64,000 nt of DNA, taken from positions 1,723,251 through 1,787,250 of the forward strand of contig OY101118.1 in NCBI GenBank assembly GCA_956465555.1, given 5' to 3'. Origin of the DNA: Nitzschia sp. pyKryTriq1. Lineage: Eukaryota; Bacillariophyta; Bacillariophyceae; Bacillariales; Bacillariaceae. The position numbers and the translations under genes were made by a program. The notes below the pieces were generated by a model, which made no database searches, was not told the DNA's origin, and saw nothing but the letters and a program-made list of their open reading frames with translations. This document shows positions 30,552-40,426 of this stretch, piece after piece (within the stretch, counting starts at the first letter, position 1; each line of letters opens with the position of its first letter).

Positions 30552-32773
30552 ATGGCCAAAGCTAAAGGTCCTGGCGGCGGCGGCGGCGGTGGTGGTGAAC
30601 AGCAAGTTCAGAAATCTCCCGCCGAGTTCTTTGCCGAAAATCAAGCGATCGCCGGCTTTGATAATCTCGGCAAATCGCTCTACACTTCCATTCGCGAACT
30701 GATTGAAAACTCGCTGGATGCCTGCGAAAGCATCGGCGAACTCCCCACCATCCACGTCAAAGTCCAGGAACTGACCCAAGATGAATTCAACAAAATTAGG
30801 GGAATCTCAGTGAGGACCAAAGACGTGGAGCTCTTTCAAGGCAAAGGCAGCAGTGGTGCTGGTGCTGGCAACGGCAGCAGCGCGGGAAGCGCCAAGAAGG
30901 CCAAGCGGTCGGCCGAAGGCTACTTTCGCATTTCCGTTCGCGACAACGGCTGCGGCATGAGCCACGACAAGATCCCCGACTTGCTGGGCCGCGTCTTGAG
31001 TGGCAGCAAGTACGGCGTTCGCCAGACGAGAGGCAAATTCGGCCTGGGCGCCAAAATGGCTCTGATCTGGAGCAAAAAGAGCACGGGTGTTCCCATTGAA
31101 ATCACCACGGCGCACCGACCCAAGGGAGGCACTGCTGTTCCGCCGCAGTATTCGACTTGCACTCTGGACATTGACATTGCCAAGAACATCCCCATTATTG
31201 TGGCGCACAAGAAACACCCGAATGCGATCAAAAAGTGGCTGGGGACCGAGCTGCAAATACTCATTGCGGGAAATTTCAGTACATACAAAGCCAGAATTGT
31301 GCAATATCTGAGGGAGTTGGCGATTGTGACGCCCTACGCCGCCATTTCTATGGAGTACGAGAATCTGATGGAACCTCATCGGAACTTGCAGATTCGCTAC
31401 GATCGTCGGAGCGAGCAAATGCCGCCTCCCGCCAAACAGGTCAAACACCATCCTTCCAGTGTCAACAATCTAGTGGTGCAGCAACTACTGAATCGTACGA
31501 AACAAACAACGATGACCAAGTTCCTGGAGAAGGAATTGTCGAGTGTCACTGGGCCGGTGGCCAAGCGAATCTGTAAGGAGTGTGGGTGGGACGACGACAT
31601 GGAGCCACATGATCTCACAGATCGGCAGATCACGAAATTGGTGCAAGTTTTAAGGACTGTTCAACTTTTCAAGGCGCCCGATGGATCCTGCTTGAGCCCT
31701 CTGGGAGAATACAATTTGAATCTGGGCATTCGCAAAGTCTTGGAACCGGACTACGTCGCCACCGCCAGGGATCGCCCTTGTGCCTACGAAGGCCATCCCT
31801 TTGTGGTCGAAGCAGCGGTCAGTTTGGGGGGCAAAGATGTCAAAGAAGGGATCAATGTCATGCGATTTGCCAATCGGATTCCTCTATTGTTTGAGTCAGG
31901 GGCTGATGTCTCGACACGTGTCGCTAACACCAAAATCAAATGGAGCAGCTACAAAATTGATCATAAACGAGACAAAATCGGGGTATTTGTCTCGATTGTG
32001 AGTACCAAAATTCCATACAAAGGTCTGTCTGTCTTTCTAGTAAATGTTTTGCTTTGTTTTGTTCGTCATTGCTGAATTGATTGGCATGACTAACCTTGTT
32101 GTCTCCGCTCCGTACGTACATAGGCACGGGCAAGGAGTATATTGGAGATGATATTACGTGAGTCGAGTCAAAGCTCCACGCAAACTTTTTTCGCATTCTG
32201 ACATTATGCGAAAAATTACTTTGTATTCTCACTCTTGCTTGAAACTATTTTGGATTATTGAACAATTGTAGGGAAATCTCACACTCGGTCAAGCGAGCTT
32301 TGCAATCCTGCTGCCAACAACTCAGGGCCCACTTACAAAAACGAAATGCCTTGCGAGACCAAAAGGAACGCAAATCTCGTTTGGCCAAGTATATTCCGGA
32401 TGTGACACGTTCCTTGTTTGGATTGTTAGAGGGAATGCAGCAACGCCATGAAGCCATTAACAACGATACGGCTTCTTCCTCGCCACGCAAACGACCTCGA
32501 CTCGGGACGCAGGAGCTCGCCAAAGTCCAGAATATGGTGGAACAACTACAAAAGGGTGTAATTACGAAAGAACTCATTCAGCAGCGACTAGAGGAAACCG
32601 TCACGATGCAGAATTCGCTGGAAGAACAGGAAGCAGCAGCCAAGAAGGATAATACCGGGACCACGCCATTGTATTTGATCCCTCTCTTTGACCAAATCAA
32701 GCGTGAAGACAATGTCGATGTGATTGATCATCCTCTCTTTAGCTTTCGCCCCCTTCGCCCTGTTTCACCGTAG
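30552..32773 (+). CDS. TOP6B: DNA topoisomerase VI subunit B
   Basis: Exons 30552-32022, 32124-32157 (34 nt) and 32272-32773 give 668 residues, close to plant TOP6B. Subunit B is the GHKL ATPase and transducer of the type IIB topoisomerase, which works with the SPO11-like A subunit; in plants and algae it supports endoreduplication and DNA unlinking in the nucleus. The Bergerat fold is complete: IRELIENSLDACES (N box), ISVRDNGCGM (G1) and GKFGLGAKMALIWSKKS (G2). A Gly/Ser/Lys-rich insertion lies between the N box and G1 (about 98-118), and the extreme N-terminus carries eight glycines. The transducer region ends in KIPYKG-TGKEYIGDDIT-EISHSVKRAL across the two introns, including the short central exon, in correct phase. 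The C-terminus has two charged helices. Confidence 0.95.
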
Positions 32774-33136
32774 CTGTTACTCTTCCTGTTACACTAGTCT
32801 ACTGTTACTATTGGTGTGGGAGAAAGCCTACCACCCAGGAGGTACCGGTAGACTACCGGCACCGGTACAGTAGTCTACGAATATGAAAAGTACAGTTGGG
32901 GTTGTTCGTAGGGGTTTCTTGTTGTAAAAAAAACACTAGCTATTCTACCGGTATGTACCTGTAGAATGGATTAGTTTTATATTAGGATAATTCATGATGT
33001 AGGTTATTGGTACAGTAAGGCATCTCGCTGTCCAGATAGCGAGTTGAAATGAAAAAGGAGTGTATTTTTAATCAGTGTCACGCACTGGTTCCATGACCTA
33101 AATTCCACCCACGATGGAACGAGCAACGATGCTCGT
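32774..33136. other. Convergent 3' spacer
   Basis: The 3' flanks of two convergent genes, with TACCGGTAGACTACCGGCACCGGTAC near 32843-32868 and another TACCGGTA at 32946. No gene. Confidence 0.5.
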
Positions 33137-36100
33137 TTACCATCCAAAAAAGATGCTTCGAACAGAAACGCTCAAGACAAAGTTTCCAGACTCGTTGGTA
33201 TTGGCACCCGAGACACGGATGTAATAGGTTTCACCTTGCTCCGTGGGCAAGGTCGCCACTCCTTGTCGACCACAAGCAAGAGTTTCAATCTCCACGCATT
33301 CCGGGTTGAAACAGGCGCCGGTGAAGATCGAAATCTCTGTAGCGAAGTCAGTGGCTTCAGAACAAGTACTGAATGAGAATTCGGCACCGTTGCCAACCAA
33401 AGTGTACCACACACCCACAGGCCCGGATATTGTGTCCTCTCCGTCCGCGCAGGCAACGGCTCTTCCCTCGGTAATGCCAGTTGTGGCTCCTGCATACGTG
33501 TTGGCAATAGGGGCAATTGGCAGTGCGTTGGCGCAAGCTGCGTTGCTGCTCTCTTCTGACAGAGTCAAAGAATAGGACCCCACTTCGTCGGCGCTAGCTC
33601 CGTGAACCAACAGGTGGTACTGAACCCCCGCAACGGTTTCGAATCGGGCAGTACCGGATGCCAATTCGCTGCAAGAAGCCGATGTGAAAAATTCGCAACT
33701 CAGGCTGGTGCATGTGCCCGTGAAAATAGAAACACGCGCGTCAAAATTGGTTTTGGGATCGCACGTCCAAATTGTCATGGGTTTACCAGAGCCCTCGACT
33801 TCGTACCACACACCACGGGCAGCATTGATGTTACCGCACACAGTGCTGACTTGAGAAGCCCCGACAGTGGAGCCAGATAGAGTAATGGTGCCCGATCCCA
33901 CAGAAATTGCCGTCGAGCACATCTCACCCGCTTGGGTTGCAGAGTCGGCAACCTTTAGAGCAAAGTCTCCGGTGCGCATGCCTCTACCGGAAACATAGAT
34001 CATATACTCGACTTCCAGCTCAGAGTACCACGAAACTGCGCCACTTGCTCCACAAGGAAGGTCTTGACCTGTGGATCCTACACATTGAAGTGCATTGCAT
34101 CCGTTTCGGAAAACTGAAATATGCGAGTCGAGGTCTGAGTTTACACCACAAGTCGTGGCGGATAGTAAATTTCCAGTTCCAGTCACAGAAAACCACATGC
34201 CAGGGGCTGTGTGGAATCCACTGCTACCACAAGCAGGAACATCGTGCAGTCTGGCCGAAGTGGTAGTGCTCGCAAAGGCGGGACCATTGACAGCCAGTGG
34301 GGTCGCAAACTCGCAAGTGTCTTGAAATTCCCAAGAAATAGAAAGATCAAAGTCACCTTCGGCTGTATTAAGTCCATTGACGAGAACATAGTAGGTTTGT
34401 CCACTTTGCGCCTTCCAGGCAAGACTTCCAGTGGTGCTCCCACCTTCACAAGCAAGAAGATTGCAGCCCACGCCGCTGTACACGGATACTTGAGGAAGGA
34501 AGCCTGTGTGACGGCTCACGGCTTCCGCACGAAGCCACCCATCGGTATCTTCAAGGACATACCAAACTCCAGGATGTTGCATAAGGTTGACATCGCCGCA
34601 TTGCTGCACGTCCGTGTCGAGGGTACCGCCGGTGGTGGTACCAAAGACAGTAGAGCCAGCAGAAACTGGCCCGACAGCCGAAGAACATTGGTCATTGTGC
34701 TCCGCAGGTTGCAAGGTAATGTCGAAATCACCTCGGGCATCACGGAAACCATGGACACTGATATAGTAGGTTGTACCAGCCTCCGCATACCAGGTGGCTC
34801 GACTTTGATCACCACATGCTTGGTCGTTGAAAGTGACGCATGTAAGCTGTTCGCAGTTCCATCCTGATGCGATGGTAATCTTGGTATCAAAATCGGCTCC
34901 ATCACAAGTGGAGGCCTCCATCAACTCGCTGGTCGTAGCCTTGAAGACGAACCAAGCAGCCCTTCCCATACTCATGAAATCTCCACATTTGTCGAGCGTT
35001 TCATCCCAGGATGATCCGATAGTAGTGGAGCTGTACGGAACTCCGGTTCGTTCGAGAGCCACTGCTCCAGTACAGAACTGGTTGTTTGTCGAAAAGAAGC
35101 CACCGGGAAAGATACCATCATCATTCAAACGATCATCGAACGCGTCGTCGCCTCCCGAAGCAGCCGCCTTTGTGCTTTCGTTGGAGTCCTGGACTCGACC
35201 AACCAGCAGCATTGATGCGACAGCAATGATCACCAAGAGCACGGCAATCACCCCACCATAGAAGCAAATCTTTGACCAGCTACATTTACGAGGCTGTTTT
35301 GGCTCGGGTTCCCGCTTCTTTTCCAAGGCATCTAAGATGGCTTCTCTGACGTGGTCGATGTGGGGAGGGTCATCTTCCTCGTCGGGGCTTGGCATGGTAC
35401 TCGAACCAAACCACTTGCTGGCCACCAAGGCGTTGAAACCCGGACTGTCTAGGGATGGAACGAACCTCTTTTCATTGACTTCCCAAGTTTCGGGTGTCGC
35501 AATGGAAGACGCAACCGTCGCATCCAACGGGTGACGAAGTCCGACATCTCGATCGCTGAGTACCTTGGCTTTGATGGGAGTGGAAGGTTTCTTGCTGTTT
35601 TCGATCCATCCAAAGAGTGTGCGGACAAGCTTGGGGGAATTATTCTTCTCATCATCTGGCTGGTCGTACGAACCATCTTCTGAATCCGGGCGAGGGGGGA
35701 AGATGCTTTCCTTGAAATCTTCGCGACAGTCGAAAGGAACCGACGAATAGGATTCCACCGGTGCCATCGCATATGGTACAGCGAGGTTCGACAACGGATG
35801 GTTGAGGATACTGGAGCTCCTTGTGTAGGTCGACTTTCGCAGGTTTCCTTCGGCAAAGTCATCGAGCTGAACACGCCTCTCTCGAGCCGGTTGGTCTCCC
35901 GAGAAGGAAAGCTTGCTGGGTTTCACCGGGGTTTCCTGGGAAGCCGAATCTCCGTCAAGCTTCGATCGTTCAAATCGGGACTCGTTTTCCGGAGGAGTGC
36001 TGGGGACGGGAGTTGCAAGGAGAGAGACATCTACATCCATAACTCTGCGTCCAGGTGCTACCGAATCGGGCGAGGGGATTGCATTCGCCAACTGACCCAA

Positions 36101-36370
36101 CAGCGTCACTCTGGACGAACTGGCAGCAGGAAGTCGAATAGGAGTGACAACAGAGTCATCATCGGTGTATACACTATCGACAGAAGCATCATCACTGCGA
36201 GAACGAGACTGCTGAAGTTTTTTCACTTGAAGATTCTCGGGGGACGCTCCAGTAGGCGTTTCGACGGCTGTCTCGGCGCTTGACGGTGCCGGTCGGTTGG
36301 CATCTTTCGCTGATGCAGGGGGTGTGACGACGACGTGATTAGTCGGGTTGTTTACAGTTGTTTGCACCAT
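33137..36370 (-). CDS. Receptor-like type II membrane protein with five extracellular repeats
   Basis: A single-exon protein of 1077 residues. The first 365 or so are Ser/Thr/Pro-rich and predicted disordered, with many possible phosphosites. One transmembrane span lies at about 369-392 (ICFYGGVIAVLLVIIAVASMLL), preceded by a basic KKREPEPKQPRK patch, which predicts a cytosolic N-terminus and an exposed C-terminus. The outer part is five repeats of 110-125 residues. Each starts with a Cys-x4-A pattern (CTGAVAL, CSSAVGP, CEFATPL, CSTAISV, CANALPI) and has an internal CG, a WY or WF strand, a TC or equivalent, an ISVFTG-C segment and a closing TYYISVHG..GDF strand. The regular Cys pattern implies disulfides. 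I know of similar repeats in secreted and membrane proteins of diatoms. Ligand and function are unknown; surface sensing or adhesion is an inference. Confidence 0.82.
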   Translation of the reverse strand: MVQTTVNNPTNHVVVTPPASAKDANRPAPSSAETAVETPTGASPENLQVKKLQQSRSRSDDASVDSVYTDDDSVVTPIRLPAASSSRVTLLGQLANAIPSPDSVAPGRRVMDVDVSLLATPVPSTPPENESRFERSKLDGDSASQETPVKPSKLSFSGDQPARERRVQLDDFAEGNLRKSTYTRSSSILNHPLSNLAVPYAMAPVESYSSVPFDCREDFKESIFPPRPDSEDGSYDQPDDEKNNSPKLVRTLFGWIENSKKPSTPIKAKVLSDRDVGLRHPLDATVASSIATPETWEVNEKRFVPSLDSPGFNALVASKWFGSSTMPSPDEEDDPPHIDHVREAILDALEKKREPEPKQPRKCSWSKICFYGGVIAVLLVIIAVASMLLVGRVQDSNESTKAAASGGDDAFDDRLNDDGIFPGGFFSTNNQFCTGAVALERTGVPYSSTTIGSSWDETLDKCGDFMSMGRAAWFVFKATTSELMEASTCDGADFDTKITIASGWNCEQLTCVTFNDQACGDQSRATWYAEAGTTYYISVHGFRDARGDFDITLQPAEHNDQCSSAVGPVSAGSTVFGTTTGGTLDTDVQQCGDVNLMQHPGVWYVLEDTDGWLRAEAVSRHTGFLPQVSVYSGVGCNLLACEGGSTTGSLAWKAQSGQTYYVLVNGLNTAEGDFDLSISWEFQDTCEFATPLAVNGPAFASTTTSARLHDVPACGSSGFHTAPGMWFSVTGTGNLLSATTCGVNSDLDSHISVFRNGCNALQCVGSTGQDLPCGASGAVSWYSELEVEYMIYVSGRGMRTGDFALKVADSATQAGEMCSTAISVGSGTITLSGSTVGASQVSTVCGNINAARGVWYEVEGSGKPMTIWTCDPKTNFDARVSIFTGTCTSLSCEFFTSASCSELASGTARFETVAGVQYHLLVHGASADEVGSYSLTLSEESSNAACANALPIAPIANTYAGATTGITEGRAVACADGEDTISGPVGVWYTLVGNGAEFSFSTCSEATDFATEISIFTGACFNPECVEIETLACGRQGVATLPTEQGETYYIRVSGANTNESGNFVLSVSVRSIFFGW

Positions 36371-37867
36371 GGTGGTTTCTCCTCAATGCGAGTAGTCGTA
36401 TACTGTAATATTCAATACCAAAGTATAATGCTAGTGTGCTGCACGATATCGTAGAGAAGAATGTTGATCTGTGAAGGAAGAAAGAATAATCGAAAGATCT
36501 GAAATTGTGAGAAGGATGCACGATAGTTTCGAATGGAGCACGCGGCTTGCCAGGCACATAGTATTGCCCTAAGTAACCTTCCGTCTAAAAATTTGTGTTC
36601 GCTGACTGGCTCGATTTTATTAAGTAATCTGACAGAAAAATGGCGCGCACACGTATTTAAAAGATATAATGGCCCCGTGTGTTCAAACACAAATCACAAT
36701 TTAGTGCGCACCTTCGAAAAAAACAGAATACGATGATACACGATCATCGTACACTTACATAGCTCATCCATGCCCACTTGTACCTGGTACCTGGTACCGG
36801 TACTTGTACTTGTACTCTTACGTAGTAGCTACAGTACCAGTTACCGTACAGTATTTTCTTGTACCGGCAATTTTTTTCGCCACCCCCTGGGCAAAACTTT
36901 TGATTTCCGCGAGTGAGTGCGGAAAGGTACGAGCACAAGTACAGTACTTCATCCATCCATCTACAAGTACCGGTACTGATCTACTTGTACCCGTACAAAT
37001 ATCATTATGATCATCATTATTTTATTGTTCATTACTATGGAAATAGGTGGGAGTTGCACACAGATACACGCAACGCATGGATAGCGCGCGAGTCCTTCTG
37101 TCCGCGAGGAGACAAATGTCAACGAAGATGCCAACCCGTATCACCTGCAGCCTTTGGCTTGAGTGAATGGTATGAGGCTTGAGCCCGACATTCTCGAAAG
37201 CTCAAGCAAGACCCAAGTCGTCGTCGTCCACAGCGAGTACTACAAGATTGGCGCGTGACCCACAGGGCGGGCCAGCACTATGTTCTGCCAGGGATGATAT
37301 ACCATACCACCAGCTTACTAGTAGAATTGTGGAAGAAAAGGGCGAGACTACAAAGGGGTTCGATGAATGGATAGCTAGAGCGCGCGACGTGCGAGCATCA
37401 TGTTCTAAAGTAGTCTCGATATATCGTATCTTGCGAAGAACGGCCGGTACGTACAGTACCTGGTACAGTACAGTACACCTACCGGTACAATTATTAAAAA
37501 AATACTCCATTGTCATCATTATTTTTTAGAGGAGAGAGTACCAGGTAGGCTAGCTGTCTACAGTACAGTACAGTACAGTACAGTACCCTCTCTCTCTCTC
37601 TCTCTCTGTACTCTCTTTCTACTAGCTAGAGAGATAGAGAGAGTAGAACGAAGAGAGAGATTGGTGCGAAGTAGACCGCACGTAGGTATTCTACTTGTAC
37701 GAAGTTGATCCCCAACAGAAGAAGTTGCCGTTTCGAACCAACCTTTTCCTTCTTCAATTGGACTGCTGCGTAGCACGTCTCGAGGAAAGCGGCCACCAAG
37801 GCCCTACTGCGAATTTGAACAGCCCGGAGGATGATTTCTATATTCAACAATAAAATAACTAATAGTA
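36371..37867. other. Spacer, no supported gene
   Basis: About 1.5 kb with dense GTAC palindromes (about 36784-36870 and 36967-36992), many ACAGTAC units and a CT/GA microsatellite. Frames up to 116 codons are repeat-driven. Confidence 0.5.
37557..37644. repeat. ACAGT and CT/GA microsatellite
   Basis: Five or more ACAGT units run into a CT run of about 20 bases. A GA-rich run a few bases later can pair with the CT run as a hairpin. Confidence 0.8.
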
Positions 37868-39046
37868 CTAGTCTGTGGTGATATCCATTTTGACTCCGTC
37901 CATAGTCCCATCCTTGCTTGTATCACGGTTGACGCATTTCCGGTAGAGCCCGGCAAATACATCGATTGCCTCCGGAGTGGTCAAGCTATCTAGCTCGGAC
38001 ATTTCATCACTAGTCAATTCAAAATCAAACACTTCAGCGTTCTCTTCCATGCGTTCTCTCTTCACCGACTTGGGGACATAGACAAACCCCTTCTGGACAC
38101 ACCATCGGCCCAAAATTTGAGCCGGCGATTTGGATTTGTCTTTCGCGATTTTAACAAGAGTCGGATTTTCAAATGCCTTGCCGTCCCTCAAACTTCGGTA
38201 GGATTGCATCACAACGCCCTCAGCCGCAAACTTGCCAATGGTATTCTTGCGATACAAAAAGGGGTTGATCTCGATTTGATTGACCAGAGGCAACTGTTCG
38301 ACTCCGGCCTCTTTGAGTTCCAGATAATCTTCCCATGCGTAATTAGACACGCCGCACCCTAGAATCTTGCCAGCCTTTTGCAGCTTGCAAATGGTTTTGT
38401 AAGCTTCCACATGCTTTCCCGGAACGGGCCAATGGATCAAATACAAATCGACATAGTCAGTACCGAGATCCGACAGTGTCTTGTCCAGTTGGGCTTCAAT
38501 AGCAGCAGGTCCTTTTTCAATGGTGGTGGTCCAGACTTTACTGCAAATAAAAAGATCTTTGCGGTCGATTCCCGATTTTGCAATGGCCTTGCCGACTTCA
38601 TGCTCGTTGCCGTAGAATTCTGCACATTCCAAAAACCGATACCCAACACTCAAGGCATCTGAGACGCATTCTTCGGCAGTCCGTTCTACGCCACCTGCGT
38701 TGCCAGCGACGGCGGCGGAAGCGGATGCGGGGATGAAACCCACCTTGTAGGTGCCAAAGCCAATCGCGGGCTGGGCCATGCCATTGCGAAGGGGAATGGT
38801 GGGGCAGTTGCTTAAACATACAGAAGACGACATTCGAAGAATCGTTGTGGATGATCCGAAGACTCCCGAGCCCTGGTGCTTGGAAGGGGTTGCAGTAGCC
38901 GTCGTTGACGGTACGAGTATTGATCTGGATACCGAGAAAGATACTTGTAGAGAAGAGGCAAAACGTGGTAGAAGTGCCGAGGACAGACGAGGACTGGAAA
39001 CGGCGCTGGCAACTAGGACTGTCACTTTCATCAGCAATGCTTTCAT
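37868..39046 (-). CDS. Aldo/keto reductase, organelle- or secretory-targeted form
   Basis: A 392-residue, single-exon member of the AKR superfamily (NADPH-dependent reduction of aldehydes and ketones in a TIM barrel). The domain runs from about residue 80 (CPTIPLRNGMAQPAIGFGTYKVG) to the end. The catalytic Tyr is in AEFYGNEHEVG, Lys in LFICSKVWTTT and His in DLYLIHWPVPG. The Asp of the usual tetrad (R-x-x-D-x-A-x-x-Y) is Glu here (YRFLECAEFYGNE). The cofactor region is recognisable (VVMQSYRSLRDG, YVPKSVKRERMEEN). The first 70 residues are an extension beginning MKALLMKVTVLVASAVSS, hydrophobic and then Ser-rich, consistent with a targeting presequence; I see no clean ASAFAP site, so the compartment is open. 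The loop FIPASASAAVAGNAGG near 105 is unusual. Substrate unknown. Confidence 0.9.
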   Translation of the reverse strand: MKALLMKVTVLVASAVSSPRLSSALLPRFASSLQVSFSVSRSILVPSTTATATPSKHQGSGVFGSSTTILRMSSSVCLSNCPTIPLRNGMAQPAIGFGTYKVGFIPASASAAVAGNAGGVERTAEECVSDALSVGYRFLECAEFYGNEHEVGKAIAKSGIDRKDLFICSKVWTTTIEKGPAAIEAQLDKTLSDLGTDYVDLYLIHWPVPGKHVEAYKTICKLQKAGKILGCGVSNYAWEDYLELKEAGVEQLPLVNQIEINPFLYRKNTIGKFAAEGVVMQSYRSLRDGKAFENPTLVKIAKDKSKSPAQILGRWCVQKGFVYVPKSVKRERMEENAEVFDFELTSDEMSELDSLTTPEAIDVFAGLYRKCVNRDTSKDGTMDGVKMDITTD

Positions 39047-39383
39047 GGCCGGTTCCTGTAGCAGTGGGTTGGCTTAGGAGGGGCAAAGAAGACCCTACGA
39101 CTGGAAAGGTTGGGGGCAGGTGAGAGAGCGCTGCTTTCAACCGAAGGACGAGATGATGAGAATACCAAATGGAATGAATATTTTGATAACAAGTTGCACC
39201 ACAAGGGTGCGCTGGAGCTTAGCATGATGGTTGGGGAAGGACGGAGTTTGTGCCTCTGGCAAGGTGGACCAACCCTCAAGCCGCAGTGGGGACAGAACGC
39301 CAGACGAAACACCAGTCATTCGCATATCCGGGTCTCGTTTAAGAGGTCCATCGAATTAGATAACATTCAATGAATTTTGTGGG
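39047..39383. other. Spacer between reductase and Copia relic
   Basis: No gene or repeat is seen. It should contain the upstream region of the reductase. Confidence 0.4.
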
Positions 39384-39818
39384 TTCCACAAAAGACGATA
39401 TCGGGTCGACCGCATGTTCGAGCCGAAGAGGCTCTCCGGCACCTTCGCGACCGACACGATGGATATGCGGTGCAACTCAATCCACGGGGAAAGATACTGC
39501 CAGGTATACGGCAACAAAGAGTTCTTTGCGCATGCTTACCCGATCGAGAAGAAGGCAGACGTGGACGAGACCCTGGACTGGTTCATCGAGGACTACGGAG
39601 CCATGGAGACCCTCATCAGTGACGGGTCCAAAGAACAAGTCGGGGTACACTCCAAGTTTCAGGCAAAGCTTTGGAAACATGGGATCAAGCACAAAAGCTC
39701 CGAGAAGGAAAGGCCGAACCAGAACCCGGCGGAGGGCACCATCCGAGAGGTCAGGAAGAGATCCGGCGTGGCCACACGTGTCAGGATAGGACGGTATGAG
39801 CCATCTGCAATGGTATGA
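39384..39818 (+). pseudogene. Copia integrase relic
   Basis: An open frame of about 145 codons matches the catalytic core of a Copia integrase of the diatom type: FEPKRLSGTFATDTMD (first Asp), YCQVYGNKEFFAHAYPIEKK, METLISDGSKEQ (second Asp) and NPAEGTIREVRKRS (Glu). All three catalytic residues are present, but the zinc-binding head, RT and RNase H are missing and no LTR flanks it. The frame reads on from 39384 without an ATG before 39414, as expected for a fragment. Confidence 0.8.
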
Positions 39819-40426
39819 GACCATGGTGACTCCATCCCACTTTTCTGTTATCCTTGTAAGGTTAGCTTTATTGTTACTACTGTGGACTACCACTAGCTAT
39901 CAGCTTCTAGCGTATCCGCCAACTTCAGATAGTTGGTCAGAGAGGATTAATTCGTGATTGATGATGATTCCTGATTCCCTCCTCTCGCTTTTGCCTACAG
40001 TACGGTACAACGTACCTGTACAGTACCATACTTGCACAGTAGTAGACTACCGGTACAGTACCTGCTGTACCGGTACCGGAGAGCTGCCACGAGGTCGTCC
40101 GAGAGGTCGATCCGTCGCGTCGTCGTTGAATTGATTTTTTCTCTCATCGTGCGTAGCCACTCTAGCCACAGCTCCAGTATTTCATATTGGTCCCATCGAA
40201 CATCGAACATCCATCCAACATCCAACAACTTTCCTTGCCAGACTTCTAAAACTTGTGATTTTGTGGTGAGTTCCGAGAGTGGAACGGACCATATTGATAA
40301 CCCCGCCTCATTGTGAAAAGCGAAAGAACCCAGTGTTCATTCATCTTTCGACCCTCGCCAAGCAGACATCGCAGCACACAACACGAGCAACAGAATTCTC
40401 GAAACCGCGGCAAACGGCAGGGAACG
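39819..40426. other. Upstream region of ubiquitin protease gene
   Basis: This contains dense palindromes GTACCGGTACCGG (40068-40080), ACTACCGGTAC and a GTACAACGTAC-like unit (about 40003-40078), and then the probable 5' UTR. An in-frame GTG at 40313 precedes the ATG but is not a credible eukaryotic start. Confidence 0.5.

Noticed and set aside
40313-40426. N-terminal extension of the ubiquitin protease
   Set aside because: The extension starts at GTG and not ATG, and contains no conserved sequence. The ATG at 40427 is preferred.
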